The notes below the pieces were generated by a model that saw only the letters and a program-made list of their open reading frames with translations, ran no database searches and was not told the DNA's origin. Positions 13,009 through 28,000 of a DNA stretch of 64,000 bases are shown one piece after another. Within the stretch, counting starts at the first letter, position 1, and every line of letters begins with the position of its first letter. The DNA lies in the NCBI RefSeq assembly GCF_024713975.1, contig NC_091093.1, positions 3,906,001 to 3,970,000 of the forward strand, written 5' to 3'. The position numbers were made by a program, and so were the translations under genes. This DNA is from Paralichthys olivaceus (Eukaryota > Chordata > Actinopteri > Pleuronectiformes > Paralichthyidae).

Positions 13009-16000
13009 ATTATCAACAATTCTATACTCAATAAATAAATCAAAACAACACTGGACAGCTGAGAGATAATTTCATTTTACATGTATAAAATTTCTGTTTT
13101 CCACTGATCTCTATGATGATGTAAAAACATATGTTTGGAAACATTTGCCGAACTGATTATTTACGAAAGTATTTAAACCCGTTGTTGTGTTTATTTGTCA
13201 TTTATGTGTCTACAGCTTAACTGATGTTCACCTGTGATAAACTGAAATGAATGTTTCTAATAACCTGTGTGTAAAGGTGCCACAATTCACACGGCGTGTC
13301 AGGACAAAATCACACAAACAAACACAGCCATCTACTTCAGTCCTCTGTGATAAAGGAGTCGTCAGGCACAGGTTATGAAACCACCTTGAGTTTTTCGAGG
13401 AGCTCAGAGGTGTCAGTCATTGTCAAATGGTTCAAATTGGCGAGCCAAACTGGATGGTGGCCAAGAACCGTCACCCTAACAGATTTTCTCTGCAGAGATT
13501 CAGGGAACCTCCTGGAAGGATGACCACTCTGGTCTGATCAGACAAGTGACTCAACAAAATACTGAATTAATGCTCTGAATACTTTTGCGAATGGGAGATT
13601 TGTTTTTGATTTTTAAAATAAATTATTTTCAAATGTGCCCACTTGTCATCGTGGGAATTGAGTGTACATTACAGGGCAACACTGACAAATCCTTTAAAAT
13701 AAAATCAACAGTATGAAAAGTGAAAAAGGTGTAAATTATTTCTAAAGCGGCTGTATTTACTGCTCTTTGGGGCTCAATGTTGAATGGCTATTTCATTAAG
13801 CGTGTTTGTAGTCTTACAGTGTCTTTGTGCATGAAGCCCCAGATTCCAGCTGCAACTTCACAAGCGAACAGGATGACCAGGCAGGCGAAGAACTGCAGGA
13901 GAGGACAGAAAAACACGAGATAATGGTGGAGGTGTCTTGTAAAGAGTGTGTGTGTTTGAGCATTCTTGAGCTCTAAGAAACATCCAGCGACACTTCATCC
14001 CTAAATCCAAAAATGGAAAGCCGCTTTATTTAAAGGTGATAAATGACATACTGATTGCCACTAGATGTCGCACTAGCATCTAAACACAAAACAAACGCTT
14101 TGTGGCTACACCTCCCCTCCCTTCCCTTTCCTTTCAGAGCAGGGTGTTCCCCTACACAGTCTGTGGCTATTGTGTAGCCCAGTGAAAAAAGCCCCAAAAA
14201 CACATGCAGCCGGAAGCACAACTGAACAACAGCCAAAAAAGGTATCTGAGCCTGTGGGAAAAACGTCAGTTGCTAAATATGTGTTTTTTAAAGTGCAGCA
14301 CACAGTCAACAGGCCTGTATGATGTCTGGAACCAACATAAATGGCCCACGTTGCGACCACAGCCTTCCCGTGCTGTATGGCTCATAGATAGCGTAAAAAA
14401 ATGATGTTTGTTGTTTAACAGTACCATGGTGAGCAGGTGACAAATGTGTTTTCAGGGTTTGTCTCTCTGAAAGTAAACAGTAGAAATAGGGCTAAAATTG
14501 GGTGACGCATCCACTCAGGTGTCATGTATAATGTGTCATAGTACAATTTAGTCCACTACAGTGTCTGCATTATGACACCACACTGCAGACCCAGTAAAAA
14601 TGCCCCAACTCTATTATATCTTGATTTAGATAATCTCATTTTAACCCTGTAACACATGTTTTTAATATGATACAAGACATATAATGAGCATAACAATCAA
14701 TCAACGTCACGGCTGAGTATTTTTTATCTTCTGCACTGTTTAAAATGTACTTTTAAAGACCTAATCACAACAACTTGCAGGGTGGGGTACTGGAAAACCT
14801 CAGATAATGCTCATTTCACCGTAGCATTATGAGGGATATCAGAGAGGCCAGTGAAGCTTAGAAAAGAAAAAACACCACCGGGACAAACTCTTTGATAAAC
14901 GACTCCATGAATCTACTAGGAGTGTCACTTTCCAGGGAACCTTTAAATGTGATAGGTGTGATTGTGACTCACAGTTCCCAAAAGACACTGAGACTCCTGG
15001 ATGGCACCATAGCAACCAAGGAAACCAACCACCATCATCACTGCACCGACAGCGATCAGGATGTGGACACCTGGACAGACAAAAAGATAGACGGACAGAA
15101 AACATTGACTGATTAGTATCCATGGCAACACAGATACATTTACAGGTTTTTGGAAACTTTCACATTGTGCTACTGAGATAAGTAGTAATCAGCTATAACA
15201 AGGAAGGAAACTGCAAGTGAAGCTGTGCAAAGAAACCAGTGAGTCATGATCCAGTTCTGTTCTGTGTTTTCTTATACAAAGTATGCATGCTCGATAATTC
15301 ACATTCACTTTCTCTTTTCCTTCCCTCTGGGTTGTACCATCAGATGCATGCGGATTTGATTTCATGGCTGATGAAGAGAGTGCAGTGTGGGAATAAAGAC
15401 ATGAGAATCAATTCAAATGTCTCTTCAGAAACGGTCATCAGTCTCTTAGTATCAGTATCTTCTCTTAGTTGTGTTCTTCTCAGGAGACATGTGGTGTAAA
15501 TCCCAATCTGTATATTTTGTTTGGATTTTGAGCAGGATGGAAACTGGGGAGGCGATACAAGGTATTATATTATAGCTGTTCTTTGGGTTTTGCTATAAAT
15601 TCAACGCACATATAAGAGAGTTTGATACAAATATTTATTCTTTCTGACTTTGTTTAGTAGTCTGTATTGGAAAACCTGTAGGAAAAAAAATGGCACACCA
15701 ATCTGCAACTTTGACTCTTACAAATATAAATTATGGCTCAAGACTTTCCTACATTGTTTAACAGGTTTCTCCACACAGTAGTTTAGTTTCCATTCATTGC
15801 AGTAAACATGACAAAAAACATACTGCTATCACAGTGTAGCCGAGAGAGAAGTTAAAACGCTAGTGGTGCATTCCTGTGCTGGTAAAATGGTCAGAAATGT
15901 GAGATATGAGCGTAAGATGATAATGAGTGTTGTTTCTGCCAACCAAATAAGCAAACACGCCAATGACGAAGAGAAAAATATATAATAGAACTCAAGGTGT

Positions 16001-19000
16001 TTTCAATAATTTGAGATATTGTTAAACTCAACCAATAATTTCATTCATATATTTTACATATAATTTATTCCATTGTGTCTTTCTTTATTTTATCAAGATT
16101 GATCACATTTAGGCTACAAAAATAACAAAATATCCAACTCCGTCCATCTGAATCATTTCTGGTGAACAATGAATAACTGAAGTACAAATGTGGACATCAG
16201 TGTATCAGGTTGTGAATGCCGCTCTCTGCCGTGTTCAGTCTCAGCATCATTACTCCTGCTTGTCAGCTCAGACAAAATTTGATTATAGACCACTAACTGC
16301 TCTTGTATCTCGTATACATCATCCCCCATCTCTTCTCTACCCACAGAGCCACTCACATACTCAGGGTAATTTATAAATTGATATCTTGGCGTCTGACCAA
16401 GTGCTCCCTCAGTCTCTTGCATTGTGGCTCTTTAGTCTGACACAGTCGTCTTCCATTGCTGTTTGGCGATCTCAGCCTCTCCCTCTCTTGCTACACCACC
16501 ACCCGTCTGTCCTTTCTGTATAATACATTTGCTCGTTCAAAATTATGCTCGCAATAATTCCATTTACTTAAATTTCTTCTTCTACTTAAATCTTTATTTA
16601 ATCTTCTCATGGATCCACCCCTGCTTCCATTCCTCAGGCCTTCTGTAGCTCCCCTGTTCATTCTGAGGAGCAGCGGATTGCAATGAGATGTTGCAAACAC
16701 AAAGACTTACATGACGTGCGATCAGGAATTAAGTGAGTAGTGATAAGAAATTGTTCCAAAACTTTTACATTTTGAATTTTTATCAGTATAGGGTTTTAAT
16801 CTTTATAGCTTTATAGTGTAAGTGTTGTTGAACCAAAGTGCTTCTGGGAAGTCTGAAACCCAACAATCCCACACCATTTTGAGGTTGTACTTAATGGAGA
16901 CAGAGGGTTGTGTTCAGAGATGTGCGTTTGTGTGCCTTACATTTGATCTGCCCAGGAGGCGCAGCGAAAGCAGCACATTAACTAGCAGATGTTTTCAGGT
17001 GGTGTACTGGGCATAGGTCAACCGTGCTTTAGAAGTAGCCAGAGCCCAGTACACAAACACAAGTGACTGAGGGAAACAGACTCCGTGCCCTGTTCATCTA
17101 TCCTGAGTGATCAGATCACAAGTAGACAGCTCTTAGTACATTTGGTGGTCTGGGATGTATGTGGTCACATTCTTTGGGCTCTTCGAACCAAAATGTGTCC
17201 TGGGCCAAACTGAAGTACCAGCTACTCAGCTGACATCCTCGGACATGCTACAGTTTCATAACGAACAGTATTACATCAGTACATCTGTCAGACTGGCAAA
17301 AACCAGTCATCATTTGGTCTTTTGTATAGAGCAGGCAAGTGAGATCTAACCACAAATGATCACTGGGGACAGATTCTAATGCCAGGCATTCTTGGAGCTG
17401 TCCACTTGTGACCTCCCTCAACAGGGCCACAGACGTGTGTGACATGAAAACAAACCCCTGCTGAAACCCTTTCTGTGTAGACATAGTGTTACAGGGAAGA
17501 TTGTGTGCCAACTGAAGTGTGCACTTTGTGTTTGTGTAATTCATCACATCTTTTCCCCTGTCTGCCATGGCAGACCTATCTCCTACCTTCTGGTATATTA
17601 TGGGTCTTCATGGAGATTCTTAAAGGCTGGAAATGAACTAAACTCTTAAGTGAGGGTTTACAGCCATGTTAGCAGCTCTTCGAGGCTGTACTTAGGCACA
17701 GTGGTGCTTTCAGTAAAGAATGCTAACATTTACTCGACATCACTAAACACCAATTACAGCTAAGGCCGAGGAATGTCAATGGGTTTGCAGGTATTTAGTG
17801 ATAAACCAAAGTATCAGACAAACACATTTTGACTTGTTGATGGAACAAAATCAAGACACGATCTGTATCGCAGTTTAATTGTGTAGATTAAACCTTCGGC
17901 CCAATTTTTAAGCGCAAGGGACAGCAAACTCACTGGAAGTAAGGCTCTGGGGACCGTGATTGTCTGCCAAAAACGTCATAGCAATTTATCCAATATATCG
18001 GAATATTTCAAAATATCAAGATATTTCACTCCGACAAAAATAGAGAAAGCAACTGATCTAGTGATACCCACATCTCCAGATTTTCTTCAGCGAAAAAAGA
18101 AAAGAAAGATAAATATCTCAAAGCCTACTTTTAGCTTTTTTTTTTTTATTTCACAATGGATGGCGTTTGCACTCACATATGGGGAAGAAATGTATATCTT
18201 ACACAGAAAAATATATCAATACAAATATATAATTCTGTTACTAATTTGTAATGTATATTTGCATTTTTAGAGATTCATCAAAATGTTGAAAACAACATTT
18301 ATCTTTATAATGAGCGAGAAATCACAACCACCTTGGTGTAGGGTCCCCTAAGGTGATGAAGCTAATATAACAATGGATGTCCAAATATTTCCAAGATGCA
18401 ATTAGCTGTTTTGCTGAAGTCATCCGACTATTGTTTATTATACGAAGCCTTCCTTTCTGTTGCTTCCTGTTCCCTGTTATATTTGGGTAACTAATTATGT
18501 ACCCTGCATTCCAACCATGTAAAGACGCCCACAATTCTGACTTGACATTGCGGTGAATATAGACCTTTAAGATGGTATTTCATTGAGGACACTGAAAGAC
18601 TTCAGACTCTCAACAAACAAACTCATGAACACATTACATTTACATGTAACAGGTAGGAGGTTTTATAATATTCATACCTTTAATTCCTCATTATGAGGAC
18701 GTGGCATAAAGAATATTAGGTCATTAAATAGCTTTGACTAAACCTCTGTACAATACCGTAGATATTAGAGGACACAAATTTGTAGGTCAAATACAGAACT
18801 GTAAGCGGCATATCTTTTGAATTAAGTGCCAAAAATGTTTGGTCTGAGAGAAGTTACACGATTGAGGCTTTGTATTGGTTTTCAGACACACAACTGAGTC
18901 AGGCTTGTTCTCTGATAAAAACAGAAACATTTCCTTGCTCAAGATTAGCGACAACCGCCATTGTCGTGACACTTGCTTAATATGCCACAAACCTTTTGTG

Positions 19001-22000
19001 GTTTTTCAACTGATACTCGGAATTTGTGTTGTTTTTAAGTTGGGACTTTTTGGGGAACTGATTTCCGCGATACTGAGGGTAGGTAAAAGTGTATGTACCA
19101 TATGTCGAACGCTTCAGAAAAGGTCGCTGGTTGCCATTTAGCAATTGTCTGTGTGTGGGTTGGGGTGAGAGAAAAGAAAAGAAGATGAAGAAGTTCATAT
19201 TGAAAAGTTCCTGGCAGCAGGAGACAAAGACAGGGGGGAGGGGATGGGAGGGAAATAAAGGGCCGACACAGTTAGAGGGAGGGAGGAGGAGGGAAGGACT
19301 AAAGGAAAAATGAGGAGAAGTGAGACAGCGCGACTGGAACACTAACCACAACCAGATGGAGAAGTAATGGGCAACGACAGTGGAAAGAAACCGAGCGGAG
19401 TGAAGGAAAGGAAAACTTTCAAAAAGGAGGGAAGAAGAGGGGTGGGGCCGGGGCTGGGGGGGGTTGGCTAGTGAGGAATTTTTTCCTGCAACGAATGGGC
19501 TGTTTCTCCCCTTCTTGGGAGTGAGAGGGAGGCTTTATGTAATGGGTAGGATGCAATAACTGAGGATGTTTCAGAGCAAGTCCCTAAGTTGTTTCGCCGT
19601 TTTACAATGAACACAGCTATGCAGCCTCAGAGAATGACAAAAACAAAGTTCCAAACATCCCCTCGAGTCAACTGTTTCAAACGGTCCAGCACTACAGGAC
19701 CGAAAGTGAGTCAGTGTGTGTGTGTGAGTGAGTCACAGTGGCCAAGGGCTGGGAGTTTCCACCATTCACAGATTTAACAAAGCTATATGTTAGCTCACAC
19801 CTGGTGTTAGAATGCGCAGGGGACATCAGCTGGCCACGTGTCTAACACCTCCAAACGTGGTCTGAGTGATTACATCTAAAATGAGTCTTCAATGTGTCTT
19901 AGCTGTCCACGTGTTACTGTATCAGCCAGGACGGCTCTAAACACATTGTGATCAATGCTTAGCTTAAAACAATGCATGCGGGTTAGGAACCGTGTTCAAC
20001 TTTCGCCAGTGCTGCAGAACGCTTCAATAACATTTGACATTAAAACCTTGAAAGAGCACGACAGCTGCAGCCACTCTCCTTCAGCAGGAACCACCTCTAT
20101 GACAAGTGAATTTTGTACTACTTGGCTTAATGCTTCGCTGAGACACGTGACATGTAGACTGTTCTCATCAAGATCTTTTATCTCAGATCTTTTCCAAAGG
20201 GGGTGGAATTTATTTGAGCTTCCTTTTGGCAACACATTTTTACATGTAGGTACAAACACTGTGATTTTAAAACCAAGTTTCTCACTCCATTTAGTTCAAA
20301 AACAGTAATGGCCTTATTTCTTTATTGTCAAGTCAGTGGTTCTAATAAAACATGACCTTTTACTCACACACTTTAATCCTTTTTCCTAGATGTTTTCTTA
20401 CTTTTATGTATGACCTGAAAATGTCTTCATACTTTTATATATAGAAAATGATTTACAACATTATGAGGGCTCTGGGGGATCAGCCATTGTTGGCTGGCTT
20501 GACTTCTGTCTTTTTACTCTCACCCCCTGCTGCAGTCCCAGGCGGTTTACGTTGATCATCATGTCAGCTGAAGTCAAAAATGAATGCCCCTAAGGGCCAC
20601 CTGAACTTTTCTTGGCATCAGTTGGAGATGTATGTGAACACCAACACTCATTTCAGGTGAACCAGGCACTTTACCCATTCCAGCTCCTGAACACAAAGTC
20701 TGTGTAATGTCTGATTGAGCTGATGTGTGAATAAAGCAGGTCATTATCCAGATGATGCACAGCGAATCAGTGGGTGTGTGACAGAGTATTTCCAGTAACT
20801 CAGGAGGTGTCTCATGCTGAATGTCTCTCGTCTTACATGTTAATACAGCCAATATCATAGCACAGCTGTCGTCCTTAAATTATGTGTGTAGCGAGTTTGT
20901 CAGGCGATGTGATTAGAAGAGCAGAGAGATTGTGCAGAGACTGTGCGGAGCAGAAGCTTGGAAGAGACTGCTGCATAACATGTCATCTTAATGGAGTCAT
21001 GTTTCTGTAGCAATAGTAGCAGACGTGTTCGCTCATTTTGTTTAATGAAACCAATTCTGCATTTTCCTTTCCTCTCTCCTTTCACTTCTCTTCTTCTATA
21101 TATAATATTTATATAAAGCCTCAGGCTGTGAACGGAAACAGAAGGAAACTGCAGATGTTGATGCTGTTTCTGAGAGTTGAAGAGAGTGTTAACTTTGCGT
21201 GGGGGTGTAAGTTTTTTTTTTTTACAGAGTCATATGATGAGCTGTGTGTCCTCTGTCAGACCTGGTCACAAGTAGCTGGTTGAGGCGGGGCAGCCCCACA
21301 TAATAGTAATGGTTTTCACACCAGTTTAACAGTCTCACATTGAGGTTCCTGGGGGTCAGCTGCTGTGCTGTACGTGCATAATGAATTTCAGGTCAATGTT
21401 TTGTCAGTTTATAGGGCGTCATTTCTAAGAAATGTTACCAGGTGTTGCTTCAGATCCAAATAATCCTTGCTGATATATGATTCAGAGTTTAAAGGTGGTG
21501 ACTGCTGTTGCTGTTGAGTGTTAGATAGTGCAGCTCTATCATGGGTGAACAGTGTAGGAAACTTCACTGTTAGCAGAAGTGGACACAAAGCAAATTGAGC
21601 GGGAAAATGTTTGGTGTCAAACTGGAGAACTTTTTTTCTGTTGTGGTCGATTGACTGGTCGATGTGCTGTTGTCCGATCCAATTCTTATTGATCAGGCAA
21701 TCAGTTGTGTTACTTCAGTAATGAACAAAGCGCTGCACAAACAGCCATGCAGGATTAATCCATTTCTTTTGGAAGAAGGGAAAGACTGCCGGTGAACTTT
21801 GAGTTTGTGCAACCTAATGCACACTGTGGCCTAACTTATTTATCATTTACTCAATGTTTACTTGGTGTCAGTGTCCTCACCAACTGACATCAGGTCAAAG
21901 AAGTTGTTTGTTTGGCTGCATTTGGTCAAAACTCACAACCAAAGAGTCAATGTTTCATTATGTGATTTTGTATTGAATGCATGTAATTTACAACAAACTA

Positions 22001-25000
22001 AATCTCTTAACATACATAAATACAATACTATGACTGCTATTTAACCTATTTATCACTTTAAACAAAAGTGACATTAAGTTCAATTCCAATGAATATCACA
22101 GTGATGTTCATCAATAAAATCTTGTAGATGAAGGAGATCCACGTATGGTCATTAATTGATAATGTAGACCTATCGTTTTAATGTACCAGTAATGGTTTCA
22201 GGATACAGCTGTGTTCTTCCTATGGCAGGTTTCCTTATTGCTGTTTACAACATCTTTCATCAATGAGGATCCAATGAGGAATATAATGAAAAGTAAATGT
22301 GCTTGAATGTGGTTAACATGGCTTTGATATGGAAGTATGGTCTGTTGAGGTGATCAGAAAACCTGTCAGGATAAACATCAACTTGTATGTTGAAACTTTT
22401 ATTAGTGTTTTGAACAACCTAATATGGACATGTACTGTATGGGCGTGTATTTTGAACTTAAATAGCATAGCCCCACATGTTGACGGATATACAGAGTTTT
22501 AAGAGTTGATGTGAGAAGATAGCCTTGGCTTTGTTTTTGTAAACCCATAAAGCAGTGTTCCCTCTAGATTAGTTAAATGTATTAACTAAAAGCATCATTA
22601 AAAGAGCTAAATAAACTGGGAAAACATTTCATTTGACTAAATCCACAGAGTAACTATGATAACTGTGTTTGTTTAGTAGACAAAGCAGTGTCTTCATGCA
22701 GAAGTACTGCAAATGAACTAAATGAACGGTGTTCACAGGGTTTGAGAAGAGATTTTCCATTAGAGAAAGAAACCGTGTGGAGACAAGCAATGAGAAAGTA
22801 TGAATTAGACACGTACTGATGTAGAAGGTGCTGGGGGCATGGGCTCCATCAATTTCGAGCACCAGCAGGCTGCTTGTCTTGGGATCGTGTCTCAACCACA
22901 GGGCCACGCCCAGGATTACTCCTCCTGCAAGCTAACACATACAACACAATATGTAATTCATGCAGTGCATTTCATTTAATTCATTTAATTACACAACATT
23001 CTGATAAACAGAAACGCAATACAAACCTGTCAAGATAATTGATTAACATGTTAGATCTTCTCACCGCACTTAAGAAAATGATGAAGTGAAATGTCATCAA
23101 AATTGTATTAACTCCCAAAAATAATACGCACCATAAAATCTTTTAATTAGTTTTTTAATTCTTTACATTTAATAATTGAGGGTTCTGTTCGTCTCGTCTG
23201 TCAAACCCTGCTCAGCAAATTACCACATTGACTTGTCATGTCAGGGCTTCATCAATATAATATCAAAGGAAGCCACACAAGTTGGATGTTAAAGGAATAT
23301 TGAGTTACTGTTAATTTAGGGTGTGAAAGCAGACACACAACTGTGCTGCTAGATGAAGTTGTTTTGGTGTCTAGTATCCACCAGCGTGATGCACTTTTTA
23401 ACACCAAGTATGGACAGCATCACTTATTCTCATTACAGGGTGCTCAAAGAAATGACTAGAGAACCCTCAGCTTCACTCATTCTCTGTGTTATTTCTTCTC
23501 ACGGCATTGAGGCTTTAGGACACACAAGCAGAGAAAATGAGGAAATTAGGGATATTTTGTGTAAATCACACTTCTTTGAATGTGTGTATATATATATATG
23601 TAGATATATATCAAGTATATATATATATATATACACATATACTTGAAGTTTAATTTGTGTTTGTTTGAGTCACTCTTAAATTCAGGAGACACCTATTTAA
23701 ACACAATTTCTACATTTTGTGCGCACATAGTTCACACTAAACACAAGACGCAACGTGACGTCAGCTTGTGTGAAGCAGGGACGGGGGACAAGGGGACACA
23801 AACGCTTGCAGCCCATTGGGGTGGGAGGGTGTTATAAAATAATCTCGGTAAAAGTTTGAAATTATCCTGATATTGATTTGAAGTCATATTGCCCTGCCCC
23901 CCCCCCACTTGTTTATTGAGCTATGCTTCTTCAGTGATCTTAACATGATGACGTGTGGTGTTAGGGAGCAGTAATTCCATTAACAATTGGCACAAATAAT
24001 TTTGCATACACATTAAAAATACTAACCAGGCCAACAGTTTCCATTGTTCCTGCTTTCACGCTAAGCCAAGCTAATAGGTCCTTAGCTCTACCTGGCACTA
24101 GCATGTGCATACATGTTTAAGATGTATTAAACCTCTCATCTAATCCTTAGAAGGAAGGAAATATGCATATTTCCTAAATGCAAGAACTACAACATGTCCA
24201 AATATTTTAAGGCAAAGTTTGGCAAACCTTCTCAGTTCAGTAAACCTTTATTTTTAACTCTGGGTGAAGAACGGGAATCCCAAAGATGATTAACTACTCC
24301 TGGAGGCTACTGTAAGTATAAGATTTTTAAATTTACACTTAGGCTACAAGAAAAGCAGTCAACATGAGGAACTCTTTGTTCACTTATATCCTGACATCAT
24401 CTACCAAACAGTTTCCTTAGGTAAACCTTGCACATTTTGCAGCGTCTGACTTTGTTACTGAAACGTATTGTTCTTTGGGCCTTCCTGAGCTTATTTGTTT
24501 TTAGCCTAAGACAAAGAAATCCTAAATATAACTAGAGTTAGCATTCACCACAACTGGCACAAAGGAACAAGCATCACTACACTGAACTAAGTAAAATAAA
24601 CCACTGGCCAGCACAACAGACACCCTTCCATATGATTTTGAATTCATAGTAAGTTTTTATTATACATTTGATGCTTGGATTCAAAAAAGAGAATGTGGCC
24701 AAATAGAATAAGTTAATTTAACTAGCCAGAACTTGTTTCTGTGAAAAGATCTGAACAAAAACAGGCCGAGTCATCCCGCTCCTTCTCCATACTCCTCCTC
24801 TAACTGAGGTTCATTCCACAGCTAAGGCCAGCAGCTGCCTAGCAACCAGATAACACCACCATAACTTGCAAGAGCGTAAAAATTCAACACATGCACACAC
24901 ACGCACACTTAAAAAGAACTCCCCACCCACTAACCAAATGAATTACCACTGAGATGAGTCACTGAAATGCATGAGGGCACATGAAACCAGATTTTTTGAG

Positions 25001-28000
25001 AGGTGTAAGTAACAGTATTTTTTATAAATGATGAATGGAGGGAGAACCCAGGCAGGACACAACTGAAATTCATAATTTCAACAAATGTAACTGGTTCCAA
25101 GTTAGTTGAAGCTTCAAGGACACTAAAAAGGGAGTGACTCACACAGACATAAACAGCCAGTAGCTTCTATGAGAAAGTAATAAAGAAGTTAATCACAAAC
25201 TCATAGGATGGCCTTTGAGACATAGTCACGGAATCTAGGTTCTTGGGGACTGGCAACTTTTGGAACCACATATCTTCAACTGCTTTAGACCGACTTCAGG
25301 TCACTCAGTCTTGACAACAATTTTTGATCAATTACTTGAACTACATATCAAAATACCACGGTTACAGCTTATCAGTCGTAAATATGTTTAGTCCTCTATG
25401 ATAATAAACTGAATACCACTGGGTTTTCAACTGAGTCTGACAACAACAAGTCTAGTGTCAACTGGGCTGAACATATGACGTTAGATATATTGTCTTTTAC
25501 TTGACTGATAGAGGCCAAACAATTAAATAATTGAAAATCTGAAGATGGATATCTGACTGAAACTAGTTAGTTAGTTTCAGCCTATAATCCCATATTGTAA
25601 TAAAGTATTATAACAACGTGCCTTTTGTAGCAGATATTTTGACATATCATAGCAGGAAAAGCAGATTAAACTCATGTCATTTATAATGGCTGCATTCAGC
25701 TCGGGCTTCAGAAACAGAGCCCTGGTATTGTGCATGCTTCTTTACTGGCACAGCTTAGTGGGAAATTTTGTCTGTACTGTCTGACATGAAAATGGCCGGT
25801 TGAAAAGGACTAATCTGTCAAACCTTGTTCAGGCTTCGTAAAATAATTCATCTGATTTGAAATTACTCAACTAAAAAGGTGTTCTCACCTATCTCTCCTG
25901 GTTAAATCTCTTCTTGTTTTACACGCTGTACACATGACCCAATCTTAACCCCAGACATCTACACAGGGGGCTTTAACAAGCTGGGGGATCACGTTTATTG
26001 TAAATGTTGTTAGTTGTTGGTGGGGAATCTCCAGAACTCATTAGTTGCTCTTCAAGGCTTCATCTAAATACTGTGTACTACTACATTTTTGTTTGAAAAC
26101 AAACTAAAATTCTGTCCACACAAACCTTGTGGTGCCCTTTTTAGTTTGAATACTAACATGCCTGAAAACAAGGTGTAAACAGGAAAACATGCACGCCCAG
26201 CTGGACACACGAGTATTTTGGTATAATTCAGTCTAACATACTTCATCCTGCAGCCATGAATTTTAACTTGCACACCAAACCCACTGCGGAAAATAGTCAC
26301 AAACAAATACAACATCACCATTACCTCTGTTTATATAACAATTTGATGACAGATACCAGCTGTCTTCAGGAAAGTTCTGAGGATTGCTTTTTTTTAACTC
26401 ATTGTCAGCTTTACACTTTATATAATTAATTATTCATCACATGTGTACTCATCTTGACCTGATTTACCAGAACTTACATGTATTTTGTTGGGAACTGTTT
26501 TTAAATAGTTGAATGGTACTGATTCTGTATGGAATTGATGATTGCTATAATGGTCGTATGGCCTGACTCAGGTTAAAACCTTTGAAAAACAAATACATAC
26601 AAGAAATAAATGTCATAGGACTTCTTTTATCATCTATTTTGACAATCATAACTGAACCCCCCCATAAATGAATCATTTTATGAATACAAAACAATTAATT
26701 CCTTTAAACAGCTCGAAACTGAAGTCTTTCATGCGGTCCATGTCGCCATTTTACTTGTGGAACTCCAGTGTGAAATATTGCCAAATTGCTGACACTTGAG
26801 CTAGCTCCAGCTAACGCTGCACTACCAGAAATCACTTCTTCTCTGTCACCTTAAAAACAGTAAGTGGGAGTACAGTCATTTGGGGTGGGCTAAGAAGTGA
26901 TTTCCTGGAAAATAAAATTGCAGGTTTATCAAGGTAAATCTAATTTACTCTAAGGCCGTGGTATTAGATGGGTACATAGATTTGTGGTCTCTGCAGTATT
27001 GGAGGCGTTATCAACACTGGTATTGGTATCAGAATATCTCTACTAACTACATGCAACAGTGAAATGATACTGAAACTATAGACTTGCTTCTTAAAAAAAT
27101 CACCCGGTGTGACATCAGCGTGGCCCAAGTGGCCCTGCCAGCTCTCCCTCAAGTGTCTATTTCTGCCTACAGGCCAGAGTACAGGGGGTTGTAGAATGCT
27201 GGGCATTCTGCAGGAGAGGGAGTGGGGGGTGGGCGTTGTCTGCTGTTCCCATAAAACTCCTATACCACCACACAGAGGCACCCTCCTCCTCTCGACCAAC
27301 CCCCACTTCGACCCCTGTAGCCTCTTAACCCTCTAAGTGTCCAGCGTGATTTATAGAAACAGGAGGTCTCCCATTTAAAGAGGCAGCCTGCACTGTTGGC
27401 TGCTCAGTAACGGCACATCGCAGTCAAAGCATCTTTACAGATGGACTGGACATGTCTGCCCTGACAGATCCTTTCACAGAGCTCTTCAGAGCAGCCAATA
27501 AAACTAAAAGGCCTAATGTGTTAAAAAGAAAGATGGACCTAGAGGGATGCTGTAATGCAATCACATTAAGGTCACCTTCCAGTTGTAATGCTAACACTTC
27601 ATATCAGGGTCTATATTGTATGAATCTTTAGATTGTATGAATCTTTAGAGTAACCAGCACGCAACACGAGAAAGCCCATCAACTCCATGAACCAAGCAAT
27701 CACAGAGGCAGATTACTACCCACACTATCTAAACTTGGTGCTATATGAATATTCCATTGAATTCACTTCAGGGGGCTAATGGCAAACACAATAGCAACGT
27801 AAGAAACATAGCCTGATGAAATTAAAGAAACCTAATTGCAATAACTCTAACTAAAAGCTGAATAAACCTGACAACCTCACCCCTGCTGGTTCCACAGGAA
27901 CAAAAGCAGTCAGCACGGCAACAGGCTACATGGATTCAAAGGCAAGATAACGTAAAGGTGGTTAGTTTGAAGAGGAGGAAGAGGAGTCACCCCCTTGTCA

